From NCBI RefSeq assembly GCF_000382185.1, contig NZ_KB907784.1, forward strand, positions 3,426,633 through 3,490,632: a stretch of 64,000 bases of DNA, given 5' to 3'. Made by a program: the position numbers and the translations under genes. The notes below the pieces were generated by a model, which was not told the DNA's origin, searched no databases, and saw only the letters and a list, made by a program, of their open reading frames with translations. Source of the stretch: Bordetella sp. FB-8 (GTDB lineage Bacteria; Pseudomonadota; Gammaproteobacteria; Burkholderiales; Burkholderiaceae_B). Positions 36,086 through 46,193 of this stretch are shown here, one piece after another. Each line of letters opens with the position of its first letter. The first letter of the stretch is position 1.

Positions 36086-36754
36086 ATGCGCCTGGACTTC
36101 TCGCCGGTCCTCGCCGGCTGGCATGACCTGCTTCACGGCACGCTGATCACCGTGGCGGTCACGCTCGGCGCGCTGGCGCTGAGCTGCGTGCTGGGCTTGC
36201 TGATCGGCATTGGGCGGCTGTCTTCCGGCCACCGCATCGTCTACGGTTTCTGCACGGCCTACCTGGCCGTAATCCGCGGCACGCCCCTCCTGGTCCAGCT
36301 CTTTATCTGGTTCTTCGGCCTGCCTTACTTCGGCATACTGCTGCCGGCCTTTTTCTGCGGCGTGATCGGCATGGGCATGTACTCTGCGGCCTATGTCTCG
36401 GAGATCGTGCGCGGCGCCATCCAATCGGTCTCGGGCGGACAGCTGCAAGCCGCCCTATCCATCGGCATGACGCCGCGCAAGGCCATGCGTCACGTCATCC
36501 TGCCCCAGGCTTTCGTGCGTATGATCCCGCCGCTGGGCAATGAATTCATCGCACTCATTAAAAATTCGGCCCTGGTATCGCTCTTGACCATCCAGGATCT
36601 CATGCACGAAGGCCAGAAGATCATCAGCGTTTCCTATCGCTCGCTGGAGGTTTACCTGGTCATCGGCCTCGTGTATTTCGTGTTGACCGGCATCACGGCC
36701 TTGGCCTTGTACGGACTCGAAAGGCGCCTGCGCGCCGGAGGACTGGTGCGATGA
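36086..36754 (+). CDS. Polar amino acid ABC transporter permease
   Basis: The 222-residue HisM/GlnP-type permease has the motif IRGTPLLVQLFIWFFGLP near residue 68 and the ATPase-contact loop QAALSIGMTPRKAM near 128. Only one permease accompanies the binding protein, so the channel would be a homodimer. No ATPase gene is present within the hut locus for this system; it may borrow a subunit encoded elsewhere. Its end overlaps hutD. Confidence 0.9.
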   Translation: MRLDFSPVLAGWHDLLHGTLITVAVTLGALALSCVLGLLIGIGRLSSGHRIVYGFCTAYLAVIRGTPLLVQLFIWFFGLPYFGILLPAFFCGVIGMGMYSAAYVSEIVRGAIQSVSGGQLQAALSIGMTPRKAMRHVILPQAFVRMIPPLGNEFIALIKNSALVSLLTIQDLMHEGQKIISVSYRSLEVYLVIGLVYFVLTGITALALYGLERRLRAGGLVR

Positions 36755-37347
36755 GCCTGCAGCGATTCGACCGCGCCACCCTACCCGCGTCGCCCTGGAA
36801 GAACGGCGGCGGCGTCACCCGCGAGATCGCCTGCTGGCCACCGGGCGCAGGCATGGACGATTTCCAATGGCGGCTGAGTATTGCTGCCATCGCCGCCAGC
36901 GGCCCGTTCTCGGCGTTTGCGGGCGTGGACCGCATCATTACCCTGCTGGACGGACCGGGCGTGCGGCTGGCGTCAAGCGATGGCGCGATCGATCATGTGT
37001 TGAACCGGCCGCTCGAGCCTTTTCCTTTTCCCGGTGAAGCCATGATCCACGGCACCATGCTGGGCGCAGTGTCCAGCGACTTGAACGTCATGACGCGCAG
37101 GGCTTTGCTCGGTGCGGAAATAAAGGTGCTGCGCGCATCCGCATCGAGCGCGGCGTCCGCGCACGGTATGCTGCTGGCCGCGCAGGGCCGCTGGCATGCC
37201 CATGCCTCAACCAACACGACGCAGTACGGGCTCGAGCCTGGCCAGGGCGGCTGGTGGGCCGAGGAGAGCCTGGCCTGGCGGCTCGAGCCTCTCTGCGCCG
37301 ATGCCGCCCTGATCTGCGTGCGCATGCACGCAACGGCCCAACCATGA
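36751..37347 (+). CDS. hutD: HutD family protein
   Basis: This 198-residue cupin-like protein has the family's opening motif [17 protein letters not shown] (near residue 13) and [19 protein letters not shown]. HutD is linked to histidine utilisation in pseudomonads, where it is proposed to limit excessive hut activity, but its biochemical function is not firmly known. ATGA-type overlaps on both sides (with the permease and with hutI) show tight translational coupling. Confidence 0.88.
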   Translation: MSLQRFDRATLPASPWKNGGGVTREIACWPPGAGMDDFQWRLSIAAIAASGPFSAFAGVDRIITLLDGPGVRLASSDGAIDHVLNRPLEPFPFPGEAMIHGTMLGAVSSDLNVMTRRALLGAEIKVLRASASSAASAHGMLLAAQGRWHAHASTNTTQYGLEPGQGGWWAEESLAWRLEPLCADAALICVRMHATAQP

Positions 37348-38582
37348 GCCCGGCCAGGATGGATTTTTCCGCGCTGCCCGGCGCCGACGGCCTCTGGCAC
37401 AACCTGCGTCTGATGCAGACCGACGGCTCGGTCCTGCCTGGCATGTGTCTGGTGGTGCGCGAGGGCAAGCTGGCCTGGATAGGTCTGGAGGCGATTCTGC
37501 CCATCGAACACGCCGAACTTCCCCGTCATGACGGCCAAGGCAGCCTGGCGACTGCGGGCCTGGTCGATTGCCACACTCACCTGGTGTACGGCGGCCAGCG
37601 TGCCAATGAATTCGCCATGCGCCTGGAAGGGGCCGATTACGAGACCATCGCCCGCAGCGGCGGAGGCATCGTCTCGACCGTGCGCGCCACGCGCGCAGCC
37701 AGCGAGGACGAACTCTACGCCAGCGCCGCGCCGCGCCTGCAAGCCCTGCTGGACGAGGGTGTCTGCGCCGTCGAAATCAAGTCCGGCTATGGCTTGGCGC
37801 TCGAACACGAGCGCAAGCAGTTGCGCGTGGTTCGCCGCCTCGGACTGGACTATGGCGTGACGGTGCGCGCCACCTTCCTCGGGGCCCACGCCCTGCCACC
37901 CGAGTACACAGACAGAAGCGGCGGCTACATCGACCTGGTCTGCGAGGAGATGCTGCCCGCCCTGGCCGCCGAAGGTCTGGTCGATGCGGTGGATGTGTTC
38001 TGCGAGCGTATCGCCTTTTCGCTGGCCGAAACCGAGCAAGTCTTTCGCACAGCCCAGTCCCTGGGCCTGCCCGTCAAACTGCATGCCGAACAGCTGTCCG
38101 ACATGGATGGCGCGGCCCTGGCCGCGCGTTATCGAGCCCTGTCTTGCGACCATATCGAGCATCTGTCGCAGCAAGGCATAGACGCCATGAAAGCGGCCGG
38201 GACCGTGGCAGTGCTGCTGCCCGGCGCCTACTATGCGCTGCGCGATACACACCTGCCGCCCATTGCCGCACTGCGCGCGGCCGGCGTGCCCATGGCGGTG
38301 TCCACCGACCACAATCCTGGCACCTCGCCCGCGCTCAGCCTGCTGCTCATGGCCAATATGGCCTGTACGCTGTTTCGCCTGACAGTGCCGGAGGTCCTGG
38401 CGGGCATCACCCTGCATGCGGCGCGCGCCCTGGGCATCGCCGATACGCATGGCGCGCTGCACCTGGGCCGTCCCGCCAATTTCGTGCTGTGGTCGCTGCA
38501 AGAGCCCTCCGAGTTGGCCTATTGGTTCGGCCAGCGCCCGGTCCACGCCATCGTCCGCCAAGGACGCATAGCGACATCATGA
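37344..38582 (+). CDS. hutI: Imidazolonepropionase
   Basis: HutI opens the imidazolone ring to N-formimino-L-glutamate. The 412-residue amidohydrolase has the metal motif [17 protein letters not shown] near residue 72, the further ligands AHALPPEY (His) and LHAEQLSD (His) and the catalytic Asp in [10 protein letters not shown] near 320. Its start overlaps the hutD stop. The next gene, hutF, overlaps its stop, which places the two sequential enzymes in one coupled unit. Confidence 0.95.
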   Translation: MSPARMDFSALPGADGLWHNLRLMQTDGSVLPGMCLVVREGKLAWIGLEAILPIEHAELPRHDGQGSLATAGLVDCHTHLVYGGQRANEFAMRLEGADYETIARSGGGIVSTVRATRAASEDELYASAAPRLQALLDEGVCAVEIKSGYGLALEHERKQLRVVRRLGLDYGVTVRATFLGAHALPPEYTDRSGGYIDLVCEEMLPALAAEGLVDAVDVFCERIAFSLAETEQVFRTAQSLGLPVKLHAEQLSDMDGAALAARYRALSCDHIEHLSQQGIDAMKAAGTVAVLLPGAYYALRDTHLPPIAALRAAGVPMAVSTDHNPGTSPALSLLLMANMACTLFRLTVPEVLAGITLHAARALGIADTHGALHLGRPANFVLWSLQEPSELAYWFGQRPVHAIVRQGRIATS

Positions 38583-39967
38583 CGCAAATACACCAATTGC
38601 ATGCGGCGCATGCGCTGTTGCCCGAAGGCTGGGCCGAGGACGTCCTGCTCGTCTGGAACGGAGCGGGCCAATTCACGTCCGTGCAAGCCGGTGTTCCCTG
38701 CCCGGCCAGCGCGGCGCACGCAAACGGACCGGTGCTGCCCGGCATGCCCAATCTGCATTCGCATGCCTTCCAGCGCGCCTTCGGCGGCCTGACCGAATAC
38801 CGCGGTCAGGCGCAGGACAGCTTCTGGAGCTGGCGCACGCAGATGTACCGTTTCGCCGCGCAGATCACGCCCGAACTACTTGAGACCATCGCGACCTGGC
38901 TTTACGTGGAAATGCTACAAGCAGGCTATACCTCGGTCTGCGAATTCCACTACGTACATCACGATCGCGACGGCCAGCCCTATGCCGACCGCACCGAGCT
39001 CTCCCATGCACTGCTGCGCGCCGCCGAGTCTGCGGGCATCGGCCTGACCCTGCTGCCGGTGCTCTACCAGAGCGGCGGCTTCGGCGGCCAGCCACCGGGC
39101 GAGGGCCAGCGCCGCTTCCTCAATGAAACGCAGGCCATGCTCGACATGCTGGCCGCCCTGCGCCCGCTGTGCGCGGCGCAAGACGCGCGGCTGGGCCTGG
39201 CGCCCCATTCGCTGCGCGCCGTGCCGCCCCAGGCATTGGCCGAGGCCGTAGCCGGACTGCACGCGCAGGACGCAACCGCACCAGTGCATATCCACATCGC
39301 CGAGCAGACTGCAGAGGTCGACGCCTGCCTGGCCTGGAGCGACAGGCGTCCGGTGCGCTGGCTGCTGGAGCACATGCCGGTCGACGCGCGCTGGTGCCTG
39401 GTGCACGCCACGCACATGACACCGGACGAATACCGCGATGCCGCACATAGCCGGGCGGTGGCCGGACTGTGCCCCACCACCGAAGCCAATCTGGGCGACG
39501 GCATCTTCGACCTGCCCGCCTGGCAGGCCGCGGGCGGCGCCTGGGGCCTGGGCTCGGACAGCCATGCCACTGTGAACGCCGCAGAGGAATTGCTGATGCT
39601 GGAATACAGCCAACGGCTGGCCCTGCGCCAGCGCAATGTCGCCGCCAGCGCCAGGCATCCCGATGTCGCCACGCACATGATGCTTGCCGCCGTGCGCGGC
39701 GGCGCGCAGGCGTCGGGGCGTAAGATTGCAGGCCTGAACGCCGGAGAGCGCGCCGACTTTATTGTGCTCGACGCCGAGCATACGGCCCTGCGCGGCCTGC
39801 CCGCCTGCGCCATGCTGTCGGGCCATGTGTTCGCCAGCCATCGCACCTCCGCGGTCGACCGCGTGTTCTGCGGCGGCGTCGAACGCATCACGCGCGGCCG
39901 TCACGCTCTGCATGAACAGGCCGCTGCCGCATTCGCTCAGGCGCGCGCCCGGGTCATGCGCTCATAA
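38579..39967 (+). CDS. hutF: Formimidoylglutamate deiminase
   Basis: HutF deiminates N-formimino-L-glutamate to N-formyl-L-glutamate, defining the five-step pathway. The 462-residue amidohydrolase shows [17 protein letters not shown] (His-x-His near residue 60), [16 protein letters not shown] (metal His with catalytic Glu near 240), HATHMTPDE and the metal Asp in [10 protein letters not shown] near 325. ATG 38579 overlaps the hutI stop; a longer open frame to 38144 is an artefact of hutI codons. Confidence 0.95.
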   Translation: MTQIHQLHAAHALLPEGWAEDVLLVWNGAGQFTSVQAGVPCPASAAHANGPVLPGMPNLHSHAFQRAFGGLTEYRGQAQDSFWSWRTQMYRFAAQITPELLETIATWLYVEMLQAGYTSVCEFHYVHHDRDGQPYADRTELSHALLRAAESAGIGLTLLPVLYQSGGFGGQPPGEGQRRFLNETQAMLDMLAALRPLCAAQDARLGLAPHSLRAVPPQALAEAVAGLHAQDATAPVHIHIAEQTAEVDACLAWSDRRPVRWLLEHMPVDARWCLVHATHMTPDEYRDAAHSRAVAGLCPTTEANLGDGIFDLPAWQAAGGAWGLGSDSHATVNAAEELLMLEYSQRLALRQRNVAASARHPDVATHMMLAAVRGGAQASGRKIAGLNAGERADFIVLDAEHTALRGLPACAMLSGHVFASHRTSAVDRVFCGGVERITRGRHALHEQAAAAFAQARARVMRS

Positions 39968-40022
39968 GGCATCCGTGGGCCCCAGCGCGCCCGCTCAATT
40001 TTTTCATACAACTGCGTTCATC

Positions 40023-40841
40023 ATGTCCATCACAGACCGCCCCGCCTTTCATTTTCATCAGGGCACCGAGCCGCTGCTGCTGTCCATGCCGCACTCCGGC
40101 ACTTACATACCGCCGGGCATCGCTGCGCACCTGTCAGAGAACGCGCGACACGTACCCGACACGGACTGGCATCTGGAGCGGCTCTACGAGTTCGCCCGCC
40201 AGCTGGGCGCTTCGATCCTGGTGGCCACGCACTCGCGCTACGTCATCGATCTGAATCGTCCACCGGATGGCGCCAGTCTCTATCCCGGTCAGGCCACCAC
40301 GGGCCTGTGCCCGACTAGCACCTTCGACGCCACGGCGGTCTACCGCAGCAAAGCGGACGAACCCGGCGACGCCGAGATCGCCGAGCGCCGCGAAACCGTG
40401 TGGTGCCCCTATCACGCCAAGCTCGAGCAAGAACTCAAACGCATACGCGCCGAGCATGGCGTTGCAGGCCTGTGGGATGCTCACTCCATCCGTTCTGTAC
40501 TACCGCAATTCTTCGAAGGCAAATTGCCCGACCTGAACTTCGGCACCAACAGAGGCGCCACCTGCGACGCCGCCCTGACGCAGGCCCTCACCGCCGTCGC
40601 TGGCGAGGCTTCTGGCTATACGTGGGTACTGAACGGCCGCTATACCGGGGGCTACATCACCCGCCATTACGGCCGGCCGCTGGACGGCGTACACGCCGTC
40701 CAGCTCGAAATGTGCCAAAGCACCTACATGCAGGAAACGCCGCCCTTCGACTACCTGCCACACATGGCCGCCGGGATTCAGCCCCATCTGCAGCGCATGC
40801 TCCAGGCCATGCTGCACTTTCTGCGGAGCAAGGCGATATGA
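40023..40841 (+). CDS. hutG: N-formylglutamate deformylase
   Basis: HutG releases formate from N-formyl-L-glutamate, giving glutamate and completing histidine breakdown. The 272-residue protein shows the family's LLSMPHSGTYIP, VATHSRYVIDLNRPPDG, GLWDAHSIRS and GGYITRHYGRP motifs with the expected metal and substrate-binding His, Asp and Arg residues. A 55-base gap separates it from hutF, and its stop overlaps the next gene's ATG. Confidence 0.94.
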   Translation: MSITDRPAFHFHQGTEPLLLSMPHSGTYIPPGIAAHLSENARHVPDTDWHLERLYEFARQLGASILVATHSRYVIDLNRPPDGASLYPGQATTGLCPTSTFDATAVYRSKADEPGDAEIAERRETVWCPYHAKLEQELKRIRAEHGVAGLWDAHSIRSVLPQFFEGKLPDLNFGTNRGATCDAALTQALTAVAGEASGYTWVLNGRYTGGYITRHYGRPLDGVHAVQLEMCQSTYMQETPPFDYLPHMAAGIQPHLQRMLQAMLHFLRSKAI

Positions 40842-42247
40842 GCCACGCATTCATCGACGAATTGGGCGTCATCCTGGGCGACAAGGGCCTGCGCACCGGC
40901 CAGGACATCCCCCTGGCGCACTATACCGACTGGAGCGGCCACACGCCCACGCAGCCGCTGGCCCTGCTGCTGCCCGCCAGCACCGAAGAAGTCTCGCAAG
41001 TCCTGCGCGTCTGCAACGCGCATCGCGTTCCCGTCACGCCTCAGGGGGGCCTGACCGGCATGGCCGGCGGCGCCATCCCGGCGGCCGATACGGTCGCTTT
41101 GTCGCTTGCGCGCATGAGCGCCATCGAGTCCGTCGACGCATCCAGCGCCACGCTGCAGGTCCAGGCCGGCGCGACCTTGCAGTCCATACAGCAAGCCGCA
41201 CGCGAAGTTGGCATGCTGTTCGGCGTGGACCTGGGCGCGCGCGGTTCCTGCCAGATCGGCGGCAACATCAGCACCAACGCCGGCGGCATGGAAGTCCTGC
41301 AGTACGGCATGATGCGCGAGCAGGTGCTGGGCCTGGAGGTCGTGCTGGCCGACGGCACCGTGCTGCCCATGCTGCGCCCCATGCTCAAGAACAATACCGG
41401 CTACGATCTCAAGCAGTGGTTCATCGGTTCGGAGGGCACGCTGGGCATCGTCACTCGCGCCCTGCTGCGACTGCGCCCCGCGCCGCGCAGCCGCGCCACC
41501 GCGCTGCTGGGCCTGCCCCGCTACGAAGCCGCGCTGGCTGTGCTGGGCCGGCTGCAGCAGTATTTTCCCGGGGCGTTGACCTCGTTCGAACTGATGTGGG
41601 ACGATTTCTACGAAACCTCCCTGCAGTGGATGCAGGCCCGCTCGGCCATGGCCGACAAGCACCCGTTCTATGCGCTGATCGCCGTCATCGGCAACGACGC
41701 CGCCGCGCTGGCCGAACAGCTGCAGGACGCCTTGGGACTGGCCATGGATGCCGGCGACCTGTCCAATGCCGTCGTGGCGCAATCCGAAGCCCAGTCGGCG
41801 GCACTATGGCGCGTACGAGAGGCCCCGGCCGAATTCCCCACCCGCATGGATCCGATCAACTTCGACGTCAGCCTGCCCCTACCCAAGATAGGCGAGGTGG
41901 CCCAGGCCTGCGCGGACGAGATGCGCAGGCGCTGGCCAGGCCTGCCACAGCCGGTAATGCTGCGCTTCGGCCACATCGGCGACGGCAATCTGCATATCAG
42001 CGTCGATGCCCGCCACATCCCGGCTGCCAGCCGCGCGCAAGCCGAGCATATGGTCGACGAGCTGGTCTATACACGGGTGTCGGAAGCGGGCGGCAGCATC
42101 TCGGCCGAACACGGCATCGGCAGCATCAAACAGCCCTACCTGCCCGCCAGCCGCACTCCTGCCGAACTGACTGCCATGCGGGCGCTCAAGCAGGCGCTCG
42201 ACCCGCACGGCCTGCTCAACCCCGGCAAAATCCTTGCGCAGCGGTAA
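40838..42247 (+). CDS. FAD-linked oxidase (GlcD/D-2-hydroxyacid dehydrogenase type)
   Basis: This 469-residue VAO-fold flavoprotein binds FAD through VTPQGGLTGMAGGAIP (near residue 70) and GGNISTNAGGMEVLQYGMMR (near 145). The C-terminal substrate domain has FGHIGDGNLHISVDA and the SAEHGIGSIKQPYL motif, typical of D-2-hydroxyglutarate or D-lactate dehydrogenases. It overlaps hutG (ATGA), which ties it to the hut operon's tail, and converges on glcF. The substrate is uncertain; a D-2-hydroxy acid is likely. Confidence 0.85.
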   Translation: MSHAFIDELGVILGDKGLRTGQDIPLAHYTDWSGHTPTQPLALLLPASTEEVSQVLRVCNAHRVPVTPQGGLTGMAGGAIPAADTVALSLARMSAIESVDASSATLQVQAGATLQSIQQAAREVGMLFGVDLGARGSCQIGGNISTNAGGMEVLQYGMMREQVLGLEVVLADGTVLPMLRPMLKNNTGYDLKQWFIGSEGTLGIVTRALLRLRPAPRSRATALLGLPRYEAALAVLGRLQQYFPGALTSFELMWDDFYETSLQWMQARSAMADKHPFYALIAVIGNDAAALAEQLQDALGLAMDAGDLSNAVVAQSEAQSAALWRVREAPAEFPTRMDPINFDVSLPLPKIGEVAQACADEMRRRWPGLPQPVMLRFGHIGDGNLHISVDARHIPAASRAQAEHMVDELVYTRVSEAGGSISAEHGIGSIKQPYLPASRTPAELTAMRALKQALDPHGLLNPGKILAQR

Positions 42248-42267
42248 GCACACCGCCAGATCGGCAA

Positions 42268-43497
42268 TCAAGTCCCTCGCAGCCGCTCGTCCACGACCTC
42301 GATCCAGTGCCTGACCGGAACCTGCGTCCCGCTCTGCAGGTGTCCGATACACCCCATATTGGAAGAGACGATCACGTCGGGCCGGGCCTGCTCTAGGTGC
42401 GACAGCTTGCGGTCCCGCAAGGACAGCGACAGGTCTGGCTCGAGCACTGAATAAGCTCCCGCCGAGCCGCAGCACAAATGCGTTTCGGCAAAGGGCTGCA
42501 GCGCAAATCCCAGATCGGCCAGCAACGTCTCGCTCAGGGGCCGCAGCCCCTGCCAATGCTGCAAGGTGCACGGCGGATGAAACGCGGTGCGCGCATCGGT
42601 CGATGGCATGCGCGCCTTCAGTTCGGTCGCATGAGGCGCCACAACCTCAGCCACATCCTTGACCAAGGCCACGACGCGCGCCGCGCGTTCGGCATAGTCC
42701 GGATCTCCACGCAGATGGTGCGCATACTCCTTGACCATCGCACCACAGCCTGAAGCGTTCATCACGATAGCCTCGATCTGGCCGCGCTCGACCAGCGGCC
42801 ACCACGCATCCACATTGGCGCGCATCTGCGCCAGCGCCTCGTCCTGCGCATCCAGATGAAAATTGATCGCGCCGCAACAACCGCCGCTCGATGCCACGCG
42901 CGCACCGATTCCGATCGCATCGAGCACGCGGATGGTGGCCGCGTCTATCGTGGGCATCATGGCCGGCTGCACGCAGCCGGCCAGCATCAGCACCTGGCGT
43001 TCATGGCGCGACGCGTCGGGCAGCACGCCGACCTCGCGCCGAGCCGGCACCTTGCGCCGTACTCCCGGCGGCAACAGGCTGCGCAGCGATTGCCCCAACC
43101 GCAAGGCCGGCGCGAACCAGGAAGAGTTCAGGCCCTTGCGCAGCATGAACCGCTGCAGGCGCTGCACCAGAGGCCGCGACACGCGCTCAGCCACCACCTT
43201 GCGGCCTATATCGACTAGATGGCCATATTGCACGCCCGACGGACAGGTCGCCTCGCAGTTGCGGCAGGTCAGGCAGCGGTCCAGGTGCTGCAGCGTTGCC
43301 ACCGTCGGTTCGGCCCCCTCGAACACCTGCTTGATCAGATAGATGCGCCCGCGCGGGCTGTCCAGCTCGTCGCCCAGGACCTGATAGGTTGGACAGGTGG
43401 CCGAGCAAAAGCCGCAGTGCACGCAGCGGCGCAGGATGGCGTCCGCCTCCTTGCCCGGTTCGGTGTCTTGCGCCCAGGAAGCCAGATGGGTCTGCAT
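42268..43497 (-). CDS. glcF: Glycolate oxidase iron-sulphur subunit GlcF
   Basis: GlcF transfers electrons from the flavin subunits to the quinone pool. The 409-residue protein has two [4Fe-4S] motifs, CVHCGFCSATCP (near residue 26) and CLTCRNCEATCPSG (near 75), and two CCG motifs of the heterodisulphide-reductase-like domain (SGGCCGAINFH and HLCCGSAGAYS). It directly abuts the glcE stop and is last in the glcDEF operon on the minus strand. Confidence 0.94.
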   Translation of the reverse strand: MQTHLASWAQDTEPGKEADAILRRCVHCGFCSATCPTYQVLGDELDSPRGRIYLIKQVFEGAEPTVATLQHLDRCLTCRNCEATCPSGVQYGHLVDIGRKVVAERVSRPLVQRLQRFMLRKGLNSSWFAPALRLGQSLRSLLPPGVRRKVPARREVGVLPDASRHERQVLMLAGCVQPAMMPTIDAATIRVLDAIGIGARVASSGGCCGAINFHLDAQDEALAQMRANVDAWWPLVERGQIEAIVMNASGCGAMVKEYAHHLRGDPDYAERAARVVALVKDVAEVVAPHATELKARMPSTDARTAFHPPCTLQHWQGLRPLSETLLADLGFALQPFAETHLCCGSAGAYSVLEPDLSLSLRDRKLSHLEQARPDVIVSSNMGCIGHLQSGTQVPVRHWIEVVDERLRGT

Positions 43498-44601
43498 TTA
43501 AAGCTCCGGATAGAGCCGGCCCGGATTGAACAGGCCTGATGGATCGAGTTCCTGCTTGAGCCGCCGCGTGATCGTGGCCACGCCCGGCGGCAAGGGATGG
43601 AAGACCCCGCCCTCGGGTTCGCCCCCCTCAGCGGCACGAAACAGCGTCGCATGGCCGCCTGCGCGCTCGGCCGCCGCGCGCAATGCATTGGCGTCGGCCG
43701 AACCGCTGAACCAGCGCTGCGCGCCGCCCCACTCAAGCAGCATCGGCCCGCAGTCCAGGGAGGGCACCGTCGGCGGCAGCGCCACGCGCCACAAAGGCCG
43801 TTCGCGATCGAAAAAGTCATGGGTCTGTTCGCGCAGGCTGCGCCACCAGGCGCGGGCATCGCCCAGATCGTCGCCACCGATACGCGCCACGGCAGCCCGC
43901 ACAGCGGGCGGCGCGCCGGACAGGCGCACGGCCAGCCTCCCCCCGCCGGAGGCGACCTCGTCCGGCATCCAGGCCGATGCCGAGATCGGCAACGGCTGGC
44001 TGCGCCAATCCGTGAAAAGCTTCAAGGCCTCGTCCTGGGTCGCTTCGAGCACACGCGTGGATTCTTCGAGCGGACGCGGCAACACTTTGAGCGAGACTTC
44101 CAGCAGCGCACCGAAGATACCCAGGGAGCCGGCCATCAGACGCGACACATCGTAGCCGGCCACATTCTTCATGACCTCGCCACCAAAGGAGGTCAGATTG
44201 CCCTGCGCATCCAGCACGCGCACCCCCAACACGAAGTCGCGCACACTGCCCGCGGCCATGCGGCGCGGACCCGCCAGGCCCGCCGCCACGCAACCGCCCA
44301 CCGTCGCGGCGGCGCCGAAATGCGGCGGTTCGAAAGCCAGCATCTGCCCGCTGCGCTCCAGCTCGGACTCGAGCTCGGCCAGCGGCGTGCCGGCGCGGGC
44401 CGTCACCACCAGCTCGGACGGGTGATAGTTGACGATGCCGCGATAGACGGTCATGTCGAGCTGATAGTGCTCGTCCTGAGGCAGCAGGGCCCGGTGATTG
44501 CCGTAGAACGATTTAGTTCCACCGCCGGTAATGAACAGGGATTTCTTGGCGGCACGCGCCGTCAAAACCTGCTCGGCCAGCTCGGACAGTACGAATTCCA
44601 T
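43498..44601 (-). CDS. glcE: Glycolate oxidase FAD-binding subunit GlcE
   Basis: GlcE is the second flavin subunit of membrane-associated glycolate oxidase. The 367-residue protein is shorter than GlcD, as expected, and has only the FAD domain core: LFITGGGTKSFYGN, VTARAGTPLAELE, GAAATVGGCVAAGLAGPRR and GGEVMKNVAGYDVSRLMAGS. ATG 44601 is eight bases downstream of the glcD stop; the frame is open beyond it but that region is glcD. It abuts glcF. Confidence 0.93.
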   Translation of the reverse strand: MEFVLSELAEQVLTARAAKKSLFITGGGTKSFYGNHRALLPQDEHYQLDMTVYRGIVNYHPSELVVTARAGTPLAELESELERSGQMLAFEPPHFGAAATVGGCVAAGLAGPRRMAAGSVRDFVLGVRVLDAQGNLTSFGGEVMKNVAGYDVSRLMAGSLGIFGALLEVSLKVLPRPLEESTRVLEATQDEALKLFTDWRSQPLPISASAWMPDEVASGGGRLAVRLSGAPPAVRAAVARIGGDDLGDARAWWRSLREQTHDFFDRERPLWRVALPPTVPSLDCGPMLLEWGGAQRWFSGSADANALRAAAERAGGHATLFRAAEGGEPEGGVFHPLPPGVATITRRLKQELDPSGLFNPGRLYPEL

Positions 44602-44609
44602 GCCGCCCC

Positions 44610-46109
44610 CTAGAAGCGGCTCAAGTCGGGAAACATCATTTCGCCGCCATGCACGTGCATCTTGCCGTATTCGGCGCAACGCGCCAGCGTCGGTATGACT
44701 TTCTCGGGATTGAGCAGCATGGGCGGATCGAAAGCCTTCTTGATTGCGGTGAAGGTATCGAGCTCGTCCCGCGTGAATTGCACGCACATCTGATTTATCT
44801 TCTCCATGCCCACACCGTGCTCTCCAGTCACGGTTCCTCCCACCTGCACGCACAACTCGAGAATGGCGGCGCCGAACTTGTCGGCACGTTCGACCTCCTC
44901 GGGCTTGTTCGAGTCGAACATGATCAAGGGATGCAGATTGCCATCCCCCGCATGAAACACGTTGGCGCAGCGCAGGCCGTAGTCGTCTTCCATCTGCTCG
45001 ATGGCAGTCAGCACCCGTGCCAGATGACGGCGCGGAATGGTCCCATCCATGCAGTAGTAATCGGGCGACACCCTGCCAGCGGCGGGAAAGGCGTTCTTGC
45101 GGCCGGCCCAGAACCGCAGGCGCTCGGCCTCGCTGCCCGAAATCTGACAGCGCGTGGAGCCCGCTTCACGAAACAGCGCCTCGATTCGCTCGATCTCGTG
45201 GGCGACCTCCTCGGGCGTGCCGTCGGACTCGCACAGCAAGATGGCCTGCGCATCCAGGTCGTAGCCGGCCTTCACGAAAGGCTCAACCATGTGTACCGAG
45301 GGACGATCCATCATCTCCAGGCCAGCAGGAATGATACCTGCGGCAATCACCTGGGTGACCGCGCGGCCGGCCGCCTCCACGCTGGGAAAGCTCGCCATCA
45401 CCACCTGCGCGCAGGCCGGCTTGGGTATCAGCTTGACCGTCACTTCGGTGACGATGCCCAGCATGCCTTCCGAACCGATGAATACCGACAGCAGGTCCAC
45501 ACCCGGCGCGTCAGGCGCCTCGGAACCCAGCTCCACCACGTCGCCCTCGATGGTCACCATGCGCACCCGCAGCACGTTATGCACGGTCAGTCCGTATTTG
45601 AGACAGTGCACGCCGCCGGAGTTCTCGGCCACGTTGCCGCCGATCGAGCAGGCGATCTGGCTGGAAGGATCGGGCGCATAGTACAGGCCATATGGCGCAG
45701 CCGCCTCGGATATGGCCAGATTGCGCACGCCGGACTCGACCACGGCCACGCAGGCTTGGCGGTCGATACGCTTGATGCGGTTGAGCTTGGACAGTCCAAT
45801 CAACACGCCGCGCTCGTGCGGCAAGGCGCCGCCCGACAGGCCCGTGCCCGCGCCGCGCGGCACCAGCGGCACGTTCATGCGCTTGCACAGTTTGAGCACC
45901 GCGCAGACTTGCGCCTCATTCTCGGGCAGCACCACCGCCGCGGGCAGACAGCGGTATAGCGGTAGACCGTCGCATTCATAGGGCCGGGTTTCTTCTGCTC
46001 GAAACAGCACACAATGCGCAGGCAAAATACGACGCAGCGCCTCGATCAGAGGCACTGCCGAATGGGAATCCGACCCGGGAGCCAGGCCGCTATCGACGAC
46101 GGTATTCAT
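44610..46109 (-). CDS. glcD: Glycolate oxidase FAD-binding subunit GlcD
   Basis: GlcD oxidises glycolate to glyoxylate. The 499-residue protein has the FAD motifs VPRGAGTGLSGGALP (near residue 85) and CSIGGNVAENSGGVHCLKYG (near 155), the GSEGMLGIVTEVTVKL turn, and the C-terminal ANVFHAGDGNLHPLIMFD and TGEHGVGMEKI motifs with candidate catalytic His and substrate Arg. ATG 46109 is preferred; the frame extends 18 codons upstream. It is the first gene of glcDEF. Confidence 0.94.
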   Translation of the reverse strand: MNTVVDSGLAPGSDSHSAVPLIEALRRILPAHCVLFRAEETRPYECDGLPLYRCLPAAVVLPENEAQVCAVLKLCKRMNVPLVPRGAGTGLSGGALPHERGVLIGLSKLNRIKRIDRQACVAVVESGVRNLAISEAAAPYGLYYAPDPSSQIACSIGGNVAENSGGVHCLKYGLTVHNVLRVRMVTIEGDVVELGSEAPDAPGVDLLSVFIGSEGMLGIVTEVTVKLIPKPACAQVVMASFPSVEAAGRAVTQVIAAGIIPAGLEMMDRPSVHMVEPFVKAGYDLDAQAILLCESDGTPEEVAHEIERIEALFREAGSTRCQISGSEAERLRFWAGRKNAFPAAGRVSPDYYCMDGTIPRRHLARVLTAIEQMEDDYGLRCANVFHAGDGNLHPLIMFDSNKPEEVERADKFGAAILELCVQVGGTVTGEHGVGMEKINQMCVQFTRDELDTFTAIKKAFDPPMLLNPEKVIPTLARCAEYGKMHVHGGEMMFPDLSRF

Positions 46110-46193
46110 GGGCAAACACAATAAGCGGGACGCACCCTGACGCCCACCGGGACAAACCCGCAAGAAGCGACAGGCAAGGCCGGGAGGCGACCA

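Noticed and set aside
38144..39967. HutF with a 145-residue N-terminal extension
   Set aside because: The extra region is hutI read out of frame; the ATG at 38579 overlaps the hutI stop and matches the family start.
44649..45959. A 436-codon open frame on the plus strand
   Set aside because: It is antisense to glcD and has the low-complexity His/Arg/Gln-rich composition typical of shadow frames.
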